A stretch of DNA of 64,000 nucleotides from Chitinophagales bacterium (GTDB lineage: Bacteria; Bacteroidota; Bacteroidia; Chitinophagales; Saprospiraceae). This document shows positions 9,039 to 17,930 of this stretch, in pieces; the first letter of the stretch is position 1, and each line of letters opens with the position of its first letter. The stretch covers positions 310,001-374,000 of the forward strand of contig JAAFJY010000002.1 of the NCBI GenBank assembly GCA_013299105.1, read 5' to 3'. The position numbers and the translations under genes were made by a program. The notes under the pieces were generated by a model, which did no database searches, was not told the origin of the DNA, and worked only from the letters and a program-made list of their open reading frames with translations.

Positions 9039-9755
9039 ATGGCAAATAAAATACTCCTGGTAGAAGACGATCAGAACTTTGGAGATGTATTGCGCTCCTA
9101 TCTGGAAATGCACGACTACGATGTAACCCTGGCCAAAGATGGCGTAGAAGGCCTGGAAAATTACAAAAAAGGAAACTACGACTTGTGCATTTTCGACGTG
9201 ATGATGCCCAAAAAAGACGGTTTCACCCTGGCCCGAGAAATCCGCGAGAAAGACCGCGACATGCCCATCATCTTCCTGACGGCCAAAACCATGAAGGAAG
9301 ACGTTTTGGAAGGGTTCAAAATCGGTGCTGACGATTATATCTCTAAGCCGTTCAATTCGGAGGAGTTGCTCTACCGCATCAATGCCATCCTGAAACGCAG
9401 CAAAGCCAAGGCTGACCCCAAGGATGAAATTAAGGAATTTTATATTGGAAAATACCACTTTAATTTTCCGTTAAGAGTTCTTACATTTGCAGAAAGTGGT
9501 GAGGAAGAGAAACATAAGCTGTCGCCGAAAGAAGCATCTCTGCTCCGCCTCTTCGCTGTTAATGTGAATGACATCCTCCCCAGGTCAGAAGCTTTGACCC
9601 AAATTTGGGGGGAAGACAACTACTTTACCGCACGCTCAATGGATGTGTTTGTGACCAAGTTGCGCAAATACCTGCGGCGGGACGAAAGAATCGAAATCGT
9701 GAACATTCACGGCAATGGTTTCCAGTTGCTCGTGAAGGCCGAAGAAGAAGCATAA
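9039..9755 (+). CDS. OmpR-type response regulator
   Basis: A 238-residue response regulator. I chose ATG 9039 over the upstream in-frame ATG at 9003 because the receiver fold starts there (MANKILLVEDD). Acidic pocket Asp10-Asp11, phospho-acceptor Asp53 (IFDVMMPKKDG) and the SKPF lysine near 103 are present. The C-terminal half is a winged helix (LSPKEASLLRLFAVN, then RSMDVFVTKLRKYL, GNGFQL). It acts with the adjacent kinase as a two-component system controlling transcription. A hairpin terminator follows. Confidence 0.93.
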   Translation: MANKILLVEDDQNFGDVLRSYLEMHDYDVTLAKDGVEGLENYKKGNYDLCIFDVMMPKKDGFTLAREIREKDRDMPIIFLTAKTMKEDVLEGFKIGADDYISKPFNSEELLYRINAILKRSKAKADPKDEIKEFYIGKYHFNFPLRVLTFAESGEEEKHKLSPKEASLLRLFAVNVNDILPRSEALTQIWGEDNYFTARSMDVFVTKLRKYLRRDERIEIVNIHGNGFQLLVKAEEEA

Positions 9756-9780
9756 AATAGTTTTTGGGATTATGATTACG

Positions 9781-9813
9781 GCTGGGAAGTTGCGACTTAC
9801 CCGGCTTTTTTTT
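9781..9813 (+). terminator. Rho-independent terminator after the response regulator
   Basis: Stem GCTGGGAAGT (9781-9790) with ACTT-A-CCCGGC (9795-9805; one bulged A, one G-T), loop TGCG, then eight T residues (9806-9813). A textbook terminator for the two-component operon. Confidence 0.85.
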
Positions 9814-9842
9814 GCAATTCAATTTTGTACGCCTTACTTTTG
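9811..9842 (+). promoter_or_regulatory. Promoter of the J-domain gene
   Basis: TTTG (9811-9814) and TACTTTTG (9835-9842) match the Bacteroidota -33/-7 boxes with a 20-bp spacer, the same spacing as the tRNA-like unit's promoter. The ATG of the next gene is only 4 bases past the -7 box, so the transcript would begin at or near the start codon. Confidence 0.55.
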
Positions 9843-9846
9843 CGCC

Positions 9847-11037
9847 ATGAAGAAACCCATCAGCATCAAGGTCAATACCAAGGACAATAGCCCACAAGCC
9901 AAACGTCACAAGCAGTTCAACAACCTGCTCAACAAGATCAATAAGCTAAAAGAAGAGCAGGAAACACTCAAAGCGCAAATCCAATCTGGTGTAGCCTTCT
10001 TTTACGAAAAAATCAAACCCTTGCACATCAAGCAACAAGACTTGAAAGTGGAGCAGATTTTGGCTTTGGATCGGGCTTATGGTGAAAAAATTTTCAAGAA
10101 AAAAGACAAAGAGAAAATTGTTTACCTGATCGAAACGGCTGCTATAGAACTATTTGGAGTAGAGGATCGGGAGTTTAAGGAAATCATCCCGATCTTCGAA
10201 AAATATTCGGAATATACCCACGAGGAAATCAAACAAGAACAAAAACAAGAGACCATCGACATGACCGAGGAAATGTTCAGGCAAATGGGCATGGACATCA
10301 AAATTGACGAGGAAGACGAACTCGGCGACATCATGGAAAAATTCCAGGATGCAGCGCAAAAGAAAATGCAGGAAGAAACCGAAAAAACCGAAGCCAAAAA
10401 CAAACGGCCTAAAACCGAAAAACAACAGCAAAAAGAAGACCTGGCCCGGCAAAAAGAAAAAGACATCCAGAAAGTTAGCAAAAATATTTACAACGAGCTG
10501 GTGCGTCTCTTGCACCCCGACCGCGAAAGCGACGAAGCCAAAAGAGCCGAAAAAACCGAAGCCATCCAACGCGTGAACGAGGCTTACGAGCGCAACGACC
10601 TCTATCAATTGCTCACCCTGCAAGCCGAATTCCTGAACAAAGATGGCCGCGAACTGGCCCTGATGCCGGAAAAAGAATTCAAATACTACCTTCAGGTGTT
10701 GAAAAACCAGCAAGCAGACTTGGAAGAGGAAATGATGTACATGGGCATGGTGCCAGGCGTAGAAGGATTTGTGGCGCAAAATTTGTGCAATCCCAATACT
10801 TACCTCATGGAACTGAGCCGCAAGCAGTTTTTGCAAGAGGAAAAAAAGACAATCAAAAATATTCAAAACAACCTGGACCTGGCCAAAGATCCAAAATCAC
10901 TTAAAATCGCACTGCAAGAATTTGAAATCGACGACGATGATGACGACGATGATCTAGATTTTGACAGCTTTTTGGAAATGCTGGGTAACTTAATCGAGGA
11001 CATGCCGAAGGGTGGCGGGAAGAAGAAAAAGAGGTGA
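9847..11037 (+). CDS. J-domain protein with acidic tail
   Basis: A 396-residue, strongly charged, mostly helical protein. ATG 9847 is preferred to an upstream in-frame start at 9772, because the upstream part is the terminator hairpin of the preceding gene. Residues about 20-60 form a coiled coil. A J-domain-like segment lies near residues 205-265 (KNIYNELVRLLHPDRESDEAK, with the HPD signature), preceded by a Lys/Glu/Gln-rich helix. Near the end is a run of eight Asp residues and a Lys-rich terminus. J domains stimulate Hsp70 (DnaK) ATPase; the client is unknown. No zinc-finger or Gly/Phe region is present, so it is not DnaJ itself. Confidence 0.7.
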   Translation: MKKPISIKVNTKDNSPQAKRHKQFNNLLNKINKLKEEQETLKAQIQSGVAFFYEKIKPLHIKQQDLKVEQILALDRAYGEKIFKKKDKEKIVYLIETAAIELFGVEDREFKEIIPIFEKYSEYTHEEIKQEQKQETIDMTEEMFRQMGMDIKIDEEDELGDIMEKFQDAAQKKMQEETEKTEAKNKRPKTEKQQQKEDLARQKEKDIQKVSKNIYNELVRLLHPDRESDEAKRAEKTEAIQRVNEAYERNDLYQLLTLQAEFLNKDGRELALMPEKEFKYYLQVLKNQQADLEEEMMYMGMVPGVEGFVAQNLCNPNTYLMELSRKQFLQEEKKTIKNIQNNLDLAKDPKSLKIALQEFEIDDDDDDDDLDFDSFLEMLGNLIEDMPKGGGKKKKR

Positions 11038-11115
11038 AATTGGGTTGGTGACCTTAAGAATCCGAAGTGCCTGCCCCGTTGGAGAGGATACTTTGTCAAA
11101 GAACCAAAAAGCCCC

Positions 11116-11397
11116 TCACACCATCCCCAAAAAACCACAAACGCTCAGCAACATCACCGCCACAACCACCAAGGCCACCCAAGGCGCTTTTTTGCTGACC
11201 AGGGCATTGACAACATACACAAGAAGCGCAATGCCGCCAAAAATGAGTGGGATTTGGGCGTGCAGGGGCCTTGATTTGGGGAATTGCTCCAGGCGAGGAT
11301 TGCTCAAAGACAATTGTTGAGCCAGGTATATCAATACCAGCAATACCAGCAAGCCTAAAAATTGCTGCACGCGGAGGTTTCGGAAATCAAATTTCAT
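11116..11397 (-). CDS. Small three-helix membrane protein
   Basis: A 93-residue protein with hydrophobic segments near residues 12-28, 49-65 and 70-90. I recognise no family. Its start overlaps the 3' end of the HD-PycTM gene by 11 bases, so the two are almost certainly co-transcribed and perhaps translationally coupled. That places it as a membrane partner of that protein, but this is inference from layout only. Confidence 0.6.
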   Translation of the reverse strand: MKFDFRNLRVQQFLGLLVLLVLIYLAQQLSLSNPRLEQFPKSRPLHAQIPLIFGGIALLVYVVNALVSKKAPWVALVVVAVMLLSVCGFLGMV

Positions 11398-12583
11398 AGA
11401 AATACAAGGCTACGCCAAAAGCCAATACGGCTGCGATCAAACCAAACATGAACACTTTGTAGCAAATGCGCAGGAAGCGGTATTTTTGCGCAAGGACCTT
11501 GCCCAGGTAGTAAATATCGCGGGTCATGGAGCTGTAAAGGAAATCGTTGTCTTTGATCATTTCATTCATGCCCCATTGAAAATCTTCGAGGGTCATGTTG
11601 AAAAAATTACCAAAGAACAGCAGATTCGAGCGCTTGTTTTCGATATCATCGCGGCTGAACATGCCCGTGGTGACTTTAGGCTGGGTAGATAAAATGGCAA
11701 AAACCAAAGCAGTAAGGCACACAAAAAGCAGGAGAAAAGTAGGCGCAATCAAAATCGGATGCATTTTGAATTGTGGCATCAAACTCGACACCACAATCGA
11801 AATAATGATGGCATTTACGCTGAGCATGATGTTGGCTTTGTTGTCTGCTATGGCGCTAAGATCTAGGTGAGTGCGGTAAATGTTGCGGTACATGGTCTCC
11901 ACCCCCCGGCCATGTGGGGTTTCCAGGCCGGGTACATTCCATTTTTTCTTTTTCTTTTTGCCGTTTTCGGTGCTTTCGTCGGGTGGCTGGATGCGCAGTT
12001 GGTACTTGCGCAATTGACGGATGTTTTGCTGCTTGCCATCTTCAAAATACTGCAAACCCAGGTCGGTATGGTAATGGTGGCGGGTCACAAAGTCGAGCTC
12101 AAACTCCACCCATTCCTCTTCGGTCATGAAATTCTGGCGAGTCATCAGCAGTTCCTGGCGGATGCGACTGCAACGGTCCCAATACAACTCCGAACCCAGG
12201 TGGCTGTAATCCGAATCCCGCAATATTTCCTCCAGCAAGTAACGGGGCTTGAAAACCATTTGGGTGGCTTCAATCAGGTTTTCAATTTTTTGAATGCGCT
12301 CCTCTGGATGCCCTTGTTCGCTCAAAAATAGACGGGCGTTTTTCTGGCTGCGCAGCTCATGCCCAGCGCCACCGCCATCAAAACCTGTATCATGAAACCA
12401 AGCCGCGACGATTAGGTCTTCCAAATCATCGTGTGATAGGGCATAACCCTGGCCCAAGCGGGCAGCTGCATCCCTTACATCGCGGGTGTGCTGGATGTTG
12501 TGGTAGAAGTATTTTTCGTCAATATGTTCTTGAAAATACTTGACTACGTGTTGCTCCGTGGCGTCAATCAGGGTGCTTTGCAT
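11387..12583 (-). CDS. HD-domain phosphohydrolase fused to a Pycsar-effector-like (PycTM) membrane domain
   Basis: Read from ATG 12583, a 398-residue protein. The N-terminal half is an HD hydrolase: His28/His32 (FYHNIQH), the HD pair at 64-65 (WFHDTGF) and a second Asp at 123 (RDSDYSHLG). After a Lys-rich linker (about 207-214) comes a segment of the type found in Pycsar effector membrane proteins: LDLSAIADNKANIML (about 239-253), two adjacent membrane helices, a cytosolic stretch and a final helix at the C-terminus. HD proteins often cleave nucleotides or phosphoesters. PycTM domains act in cyclic-pyrimidine anti-phage signalling, but no cyclase gene is visible here. It overlaps the small membrane gene downstream. 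See findings. Confidence 0.75.
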   Translation of the reverse strand: MQSTLIDATEQHVVKYFQEHIDEKYFYHNIQHTRDVRDAAARLGQGYALSHDDLEDLIVAAWFHDTGFDGGGAGHELRSQKNARLFLSEQGHPEERIQKIENLIEATQMVFKPRYLLEEILRDSDYSHLGSELYWDRCSRIRQELLMTRQNFMTEEEWVEFELDFVTRHHYHTDLGLQYFEDGKQQNIRQLRKYQLRIQPPDESTENGKKKKKKWNVPGLETPHGRGVETMYRNIYRTHLDLSAIADNKANIMLSVNAIIISIVVSSLMPQFKMHPILIAPTFLLLFVCLTALVFAILSTQPKVTTGMFSRDDIENKRSNLLFFGNFFNMTLEDFQWGMNEMIKDNDFLYSSMTRDIYYLGKVLAQKYRFLRICYKVFMFGLIAAVLAFGVALYFYEI

Positions 12584-12654
12584 GGAAAAGGCCTTCTTGG
12601 CCCTAAAATAATGGTAATTTGCGGAAATGATGTGAAATGGGAAGATTTTTGTAA

Positions 12655-12772
12655 AAGTTGAGGAGTTGAGCAATTGAGGAGTTGAGCAGATGGACTTGAG
12701 CTCAAGTTGGTGGCTGTCCATCTGATCCTCGTGCGCCTCTTTTCGACATTTCAACGCTTCAACTTTTCAAAC
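12655..12772. repeat. Heptameric TTGAGRR/TTCAACR repeats
   Basis: Short tandem repeats of the heptamer type GAGTTGA (12655-12689) and, inverted, TTCAACN (12749-12770), separated by a palindrome CTTGAGCTCAAG. The same family occurs in several other gaps of this window. No gene is present between the TPR gene and the HD-PycTM start. Confidence 0.5.
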
Positions 12773-14281
12773 CTATGAGCCCCCAATTCTATTCAGTCCC
12801 GCTTTGGCGGCTTGGTGCAGGCTGTTTTTGTACTCCCTTGGCTGTAGTTGAAGGCAGCGCTTGAAATAATGCCGTGCAGAATCGTATTGTTTCCTTTTTT
12901 CGCACAACAAGCCTGCTTGTAGGGCAGCATTACAAGCATAATATTCGCTGCTTTGGGCGCCCTGCTGAATGGTTTTTTGGTATTGTTGTAAGGCTTCAGG
13001 ATAGTGTTTCAGGCCGTGCATGATACGGCCTAGGCGGTAGTTGTACTCCAAGCGCATCCGCTCCGGCGAGAAGTCTTTTTCCTCTTTTTCCTTCAGTAAA
13101 TTATATGCTTTTTGGTAATAACCACCGTCAAAAAGCAAACGGGCTTTGAGCAGAGTTGTATTAGGTACTTGCCCAGTTTCTGCTTCGGCCTGGGCGTGTT
13201 CGTCGGCACCATAGGTACTTTGGCCTTTTTCGAGACAGCGTTTCATATAGGTTTGATAGGCGGTTCTGTCGCCTTGCAAGAGCTCAATCCAAGCCAGTTT
13301 TTGATAAGTTTCTTTGATGTAATTCTGTCCTTTGAACTGCTGTAGAAAGCGCTGAAAGAATTGGCTGGCCTCTACATCCAAACGGCGGATTTTGGCCAAG
13401 CCCAGTAAAAAATCGAGGTAGGGGAAGGCAGTCTCGCCGGGATTGATGTTCCGCTTGCTAAGGATTTGGATGGCCTCTTCGTTGCGTCCGCTGCGCAAGG
13501 CGATGGTAGCCTTAGTGAAACAATGAACGGGGTTAGAGCCTGGTTTAAGGTGATATTTTTCGCAGGCTAGCCAGGCCGCATCGGGCTCGTTGGCCAGGTA
13601 CAGCAGCAGCATGGAGTACATCACCACACTTTCTTCTGCAAAGAGGAAATTATCATTCTTCTCTGCATAAGCGAGCACTTTCTCCAGTTCGTGTTTACCT
13701 TGCTCAATGGTGCCGTTGAGCCCTCCCAGCAACTTAGCCCCCCAGCGGTATTGGTCAGGGATCGTGCCTGCCAAAGCGTGCAGCAAGCCTAGATTTTTGT
13801 AATTGGGCATGAAGGATGGGAATTTTTCCTGGTTTCGTTTGAGCAGGCGGTAGGCCCGGCCTGCTGAGTTGAAAGTGGCCAGGTAATCGCCAAACTTGAT
13901 CTTCAACAAGGCCCAATGGAGCAGCATATCGGCCTGAACATACAAGTAATAAGGCGAATCAGGACTGCCCTTTTGCAGGTTACTCAGGCGTTCGTCTAGG
14001 CGTTTTTTGTAAACACTGAGCTCATTCTCGTTCTCACTGAGGTAGAGGCGAAAGAAGTCCTGGTAATCTTCGAGGTGGGTGATGGCGAGGTTGTTGGGCT
14101 GGTTTTGGCGCAGGTTTTGTAAAAGTGTTGTGGCGTCATTGAGTTGCAGGTGCTGGATTTTTTCATAAGCCTCGCTGACCTTGGCATCGTATTGAAAAAC
14201 ACCAGAGGCAGATAGGTTTGTATTGCCTATTACAAGCAGTACAGAGAGATAAAAGATAGCCTTGGTTAGTTTTTGGTTCAT
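12773..14281 (-). CDS. Exported TPR-repeat protein
   Basis: A 502-residue protein with a Sec-type signal peptide (MNQKLTKAIFYLSVLLVIG, cleavage likely after ASG or LSA). The rest is helical with tetratricopeptide-like repeats, clearest near the C-terminus (YNYRLGRIMHGLKHYPEAL, then ARHYFKRCLQLQP). TPRs mediate protein contacts; with the signal peptide it should sit in the periplasm or on the outer membrane. No catalytic motif is visible and the partner is unknown. A terminator of the upstream zinc-ribbon gene separates the two, so it likely has its own promoter. Confidence 0.75.
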   Translation of the reverse strand: MNQKLTKAIFYLSVLLVIGNTNLSASGVFQYDAKVSEAYEKIQHLQLNDATTLLQNLRQNQPNNLAITHLEDYQDFFRLYLSENENELSVYKKRLDERLSNLQKGSPDSPYYLYVQADMLLHWALLKIKFGDYLATFNSAGRAYRLLKRNQEKFPSFMPNYKNLGLLHALAGTIPDQYRWGAKLLGGLNGTIEQGKHELEKVLAYAEKNDNFLFAEESVVMYSMLLLYLANEPDAAWLACEKYHLKPGSNPVHCFTKATIALRSGRNEEAIQILSKRNINPGETAFPYLDFLLGLAKIRRLDVEASQFFQRFLQQFKGQNYIKETYQKLAWIELLQGDRTAYQTYMKRCLEKGQSTYGADEHAQAEAETGQVPNTTLLKARLLFDGGYYQKAYNLLKEKEEKDFSPERMRLEYNYRLGRIMHGLKHYPEALQQYQKTIQQGAQSSEYYACNAALQAGLLCEKRKQYDSARHYFKRCLQLQPREYKNSLHQAAKAGLNRIGGS

Positions 14282-14303
14282 GGGAAGAAATGGGGCAGAA
14301 CAG

Positions 14304-14345
14304 ACAAAAAAAGCCTCAATGCACAGTTGGGCACATTGAGGCTTT
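14304..14345 (-). terminator. Terminator of the zinc-ribbon gene
   Basis: Perfect 12-bp stem (14310-14321 with 14334-14345). Read on the minus strand it is followed by seven T residues, 22 bases after the zinc-ribbon gene stop. Confidence 0.88.
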
Positions 14346-14367
14346 GGGTTTTTGCAAAGGCAAAGAA

Positions 14368-15135
14368 TCAGAAGTCTGCTTGCGCTTCTGCGATCTTGTC
14401 GCCGGTCAGGATGTAGTCGTCCACGAGGATGCGGCCACAGTGCTCACAAGCGATGATCTTTTTGCGCATTGAGATTTCCAATTGCAATTGTGGCGGAATC
14501 TTGTTGAAGCAACCACCACAAGCATCGCGTGCTACCGTTACCACAGCCAAACCATTGCGATAAGAAGTGCGAATTTTATCATACGCTTTTATCAAACGAT
14601 CTTCAATGCCAACACGGGCAGCATCAGACTCGCTGCGCAGCTCGCGCTCTTCGCTTTCTGTTTTGGAGATGATTTCGTTCAGTTCAACCCGTTTTACATC
14701 AAGGTCTTTGCGCTTTTTCATCAGGCGCTCCTCGGTGTTGAAACGGTTTTCTTCCTGTTTATCTTGGTCCATTTTGGATTGGCGGATTCTCTTCTCAGCC
14801 AACTGGATGTCCAAGCTTTGCATTTCCAATTCCTTGGTCAATGCTTCGAATTCACGGTTGTTCTTTACGTTGTCCAACTGCGTACGGTAGCGTTCGATGA
14901 GTGCTTCCGCTTCTTTGATTGCGCTCTGGTGTTTGGACAATTGAGCCTGAATCTCCTTGATTGCTCCATTGGTTTTGTCCAAACGGGTTTCCAGACCAGC
15001 AATGTCATCTTCCAAATCGCTCACTTCCATGGGCAATTCACCCTTCAACACCTCGATCTCATCGATTTTGGAGTCAACCATTTGAAGCTGATAAAGCTGT
15101 TTGAGTTTTTCTGCAACCGTTGTTTCTTGAGCCAT
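14368..15135 (-). CDS. Coiled-coil protein with C-terminal C4 zinc ribbon (CT398-like)
   Basis: A 255-residue protein with a long N-terminal coiled coil (about residues 10-180, rich in Glu/Lys/Leu heptads) and a C-terminal zinc ribbon with paired cysteines CGGC (about 202-205) and CEHCG (about 228-232). This is the architecture of the widespread family typified by chlamydial CT398, which binds other proteins (sigma-54 and secretion ATPase partners in Chlamydia) but has no settled function in Bacteroidota. The Bacteroidota-type -7 box on the minus strand at 15242-15249 lies about 105 bases upstream, inside the end of the Nif3 gene. Confidence 0.88.
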   Translation of the reverse strand: MAQETTVAEKLKQLYQLQMVDSKIDEIEVLKGELPMEVSDLEDDIAGLETRLDKTNGAIKEIQAQLSKHQSAIKEAEALIERYRTQLDNVKNNREFEALTKELEMQSLDIQLAEKRIRQSKMDQDKQEENRFNTEERLMKKRKDLDVKRVELNEIISKTESEERELRSESDAARVGIEDRLIKAYDKIRTSYRNGLAVVTVARDACGGCFNKIPPQLQLEISMRKKIIACEHCGRILVDDYILTGDKIAEAQADF

Positions 15136-15194
15136 ATTCGACGCTGGTTAATTTTTACCTTTTGATGCCAAAAAAGCCTATTTTCAAGGCGTTT

Positions 15195-16031
15195 TTAACA
15201 ATAGCTTACCGGATTTGTGTTTACCCTTGTGCATTGGACCGCAAAGGTACTATATTTTTTTGAAATTAAGTGCTGCAATAATTCACTTGTAAATTGCTCA
15301 GTTTCATAATGTCCAATGTCGGCAATGATGATTTGGCCATCGGCATCAAAGAATTCATGGTATTTGTAGTCGGCAGTCACAAATACCTGGGCACCAGCCT
15401 GAACGGCCTGTTTGAGCAAAAACCCCCCTGAGCCCCCACAAACAGCAACTTTTTCCACCATTCTACCTTGCAGAGCGGTGTGTTTGACCACCTCTGCATG
15501 CATGTGTTGTTTCAGGTACTGTAAAAACGCTAGTTCGGGCATTGCTTGGGGCAATGAGCCGATTAAACCTGAGCCCACGGGCAGGTCGTTGTAAAAAATC
15601 CCCGCTTTTGGGGCTAAAATTTGGGGGTTTACCAAGCCCAGGCGTTCCCCAATTTTGGCGTTCACCCCATCGCGGAAGACATTGTCGAGGTTGGTATGGA
15701 TGGCATACAAGGCTACGCCAGTCTTGATGGCCTTGATCACTACGCGCTCAACGTAGTGAAAACCATTTAAGCGTTTAAGCCCCCGAAAAATGATAGGATG
15801 ATGGGCCACAATGACGTTGCAACTCCTTTCCAGAGCATCATCAATCACTTCTTCGGTCATGTCCAATGAGGTGATGACACCAGTAATCGGTGTATCAGGA
15901 TGGCCGACCAAAAGGCCAGAATTGTCATAATCTTCTTGAAAATGGGCAGGTGCAATGGACTCTAAATAAGCTGCAAGCTGCCCTAAGGTAATCTGCTCCA
16001 GAGAAATTTGGATTGGTTCAACACAATACAA
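15195..16031 (-). CDS. Nif3-like dinuclear metal-centre protein
   Basis: A 278-residue Nif3/YbgI-type protein. Metal ligands are visible: His77-His78 (VAHHPIIF), Asp116 (IHTNLDN) and the C-terminal DIGHYETE His/Glu pair near 243-246. YDNSGLLVG (35-43) is the family N-terminal signature. It lacks the roughly 100-residue central insert common in Bacteroidota and Firmicutes members (about 365-370 aa), so it is the short form. The frame has no ATG before the conserved core: it must start at TTG 16031 or another rare codon, and the codon just upstream is TAG, itself preceded by ATG. Function: metal-dependent enzyme, possibly GTP cyclohydrolase-like, not settled. Confidence 0.85.
   Translation of the reverse strand: MYCVEPIQISLEQITLGQLAAYLESIAPAHFQEDYDNSGLLVGHPDTPITGVITSLDMTEEVIDDALERSCNVIVAHHPIIFRGLKRLNGFHYVERVVIKAIKTGVALYAIHTNLDNVFRDGVNAKIGERLGLVNPQILAPKAGIFYNDLPVGSGLIGSLPQAMPELAFLQYLKQHMHAEVVKHTALQGRMVEKVAVCGGSGGFLLKQAVQAGAQVFVTADYKYHEFFDADGQIIIADIGHYETEQFTSELLQHLISKKYSTFAVQCTRVNTNPVSYC
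15242..15249 (-). promoter_or_regulatory. -7 box TACCTTTG upstream of the zinc-ribbon gene
   Basis: Exact match to TAnnTTTG read on the minus strand. No clear -33 TTTG is seen at the usual distance. Confidence 0.4.
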
Positions 16032-16071
16032 CTACATTTGAACATTATTTAGCTGCCTTTTGTTGCATTCC

Positions 16072-17466
16072 TTACATTTTCATATGATAGCGGATCATTG
16101 CGATGACCTCAGCATCTTTTTCCAATTGAGGCATGAAACCGAATAAAGAATAGTAATAATCAGGTTCATCTTCAAGCGCAAAACCCAATTCTAGGAGCGC
16201 TTCTTGCCTTTGTCCTAACTCAAACAAGCAAGCGATGCGGCCATAGATCAGTTCAACGCCAACAGCTGTTTCTTCTGCCAAGTCAAAGATCTCGAGTGCC
16301 TCATTGGCGCGATCGGTCTCAATGAGCAATTGAGCAAGCATCAGCCAATATTTGCTTTCCTCAGGGGCCAGGTCAGTGGCTTCATTGAGATGAATTTCAG
16401 CCAGCTCCAAATCATTGCTGGCGATGTAAGCCTCAGCCAAGGCTGCATGGTATTCTTCTCTTTCAGTGTTGATTTTGATGGCTTGCGTAAAGAAATGCTG
16501 GGCATCAAACCACTTATTCTCCTGGAAAAAGAGCTGTCCAAGGGCAAAGAAGGCTTCATCTTGGTGTTGGTCCAGAGCGATGCATTTGCGTAAATGTGTG
16601 CGGGCGAGCTCGTGCTGCTCCATCTCCAAGTAACATTGCCCTAAGCGGAGTTGCAGTTCTGCGTCTTCAGCGGAGAAATGAGTAGCCATCTCCTCATAAA
16701 TCTCACGGGCCAATGCGAAACGCTGAAGTGCATATGCTAATTCCGCCCGTTCGCGGTAAGCTTTTTCAAACTGAGGATCGCTCAAATAGGCAAACTCCAG
16801 GGCTTCCAGCGCTTCTTCAAAATTGCCCAGGCAAATATGGGTCATGCCCAAGTTGTGCCACGCAACACTAGAATAAGGGTTTTCGTCAATCAGTTGCTCG
16901 TGCAGGCTGAGACTTTCAGAATAACGACGGGTATGCTGGACGCTGCTCCACAATTTTTCCATCCCACCCTTGAAATTGGGATCATGCTGTGCAGCCTGGC
17001 GTAGTGACTCAAACATCGCTTCATAGTCCTGGCTGTTTTCAAAGATCAGTGCACGTACAAAATGGACTTCGGCTTGGTTTGCATCATCCAGATCAAGCGG
17101 GGCTTTATTCAATTCTTCGTGGGCCTCGCTATGTAATTTTAGGTAAGAAAGTGCTTCGGCCCGCAAAAGGATGATGTCCAACTCTCCAGGAGCAAATGAT
17201 TCTGCGTATTCCAATATGTCCAATGCAGAATTCTCCCGATCAGTCTGAATGAGGATTTCAGCTTTGCGAATTAAAAAATCTGCCGAATAGCTATAGTGAC
17301 TTATCGCCTGGTCTGTGAGTTCCAAGGCCAAGTCAAAAGATTCTTGCAATAAATAATGCTCAATGAGCTGCCTGTACACATCTGCGTCGAAGCAGATGAA
17401 GTCTCCCAATTCGCGATTAGCCTCATAATTGGCTACCAGTTCCGTAATCTCCCTTTTGTCAAGCAT
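16072..17466 (-). CDS. Cytosolic TPR-repeat protein
   Basis: A 464-residue acidic protein with no signal peptide, made of about a dozen TPR units from residue 30 onward (for example SVAWHNLGMTHICLGNFEEA and EAFFALGQLFFQENKWFDAQ). Such proteins are protein-interaction scaffolds; nothing here identifies a partner. It ends 41 bases before the nif3-like gene on the same strand, so they may be co-transcribed. It starts with ATG 17466 downstream of a 0.5-kb gap with a nested inverted repeat. Confidence 0.8.
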   Translation of the reverse strand: MLDKREITELVANYEANRELGDFICFDADVYRQLIEHYLLQESFDLALELTDQAISHYSYSADFLIRKAEILIQTDRENSALDILEYAESFAPGELDIILLRAEALSYLKLHSEAHEELNKAPLDLDDANQAEVHFVRALIFENSQDYEAMFESLRQAAQHDPNFKGGMEKLWSSVQHTRRYSESLSLHEQLIDENPYSSVAWHNLGMTHICLGNFEEALEALEFAYLSDPQFEKAYRERAELAYALQRFALAREIYEEMATHFSAEDAELQLRLGQCYLEMEQHELARTHLRKCIALDQHQDEAFFALGQLFFQENKWFDAQHFFTQAIKINTEREEYHAALAEAYIASNDLELAEIHLNEATDLAPEESKYWLMLAQLLIETDRANEALEIFDLAEETAVGVELIYGRIACLFELGQRQEALLELGFALEDEPDYYYSLFGFMPQLEKDAEVIAMIRYHMKM

Positions 17467-17610
17467 ACAGCACGCTTAAAACATGAAAAACTGTATCAAT
17501 CATCTGAATATCGGTTTCGGAAGATGGGATGGGTGTAAACTTTTGTGGATTGCAGGATGGAGCCAGAAGCATTTACGCCACACATCCTGCCGAGTTTGGA
17601 AATTGGATGT

Positions 17611-17698
17611 GAAACCTTTGATAAAGTGCAATAAGGATTAGCATAGGTTGGTGCAATAGCCTGGACAAGCTAATCCTCACTTCAGTAGATAGGTTTCA
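17611..17698. repeat. Nested inverted repeat in a 507-bp gap
   Basis: Three pairs of arms nest in register: TGAAACCT (17610-17617) with 17691-17698, AAGTG (17624-17628) with 17678-17682, and AGGATTAGC (17634-17642) with 17669-17677, leaving a 26-nt loop. The gap 17467-17973 has no other gene I can support. It lies upstream of the TPR gene start, so it could be a leader structure. Confidence 0.5.
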
Positions 17699-17930
17699 AA
17701 CAAAGCGTTGCTAATGTAGATTTTTTGTCACGAACCTGCTAACAATATTCCAGCTAATTGAAAAGAATTGATGGAACGGTAGGTATTGAGAAGAAAACGG
17801 TATGTTTGTGTGTAATCAATTGTTAAATAGAAGGTTATGGCGGGATTTTATTTAAAAATATCGTATTTGAATCATGTGCACTTTGTATGTTTTTATCATC
17901 AAATCATGTATAAATCTAAAGTTTATATAA

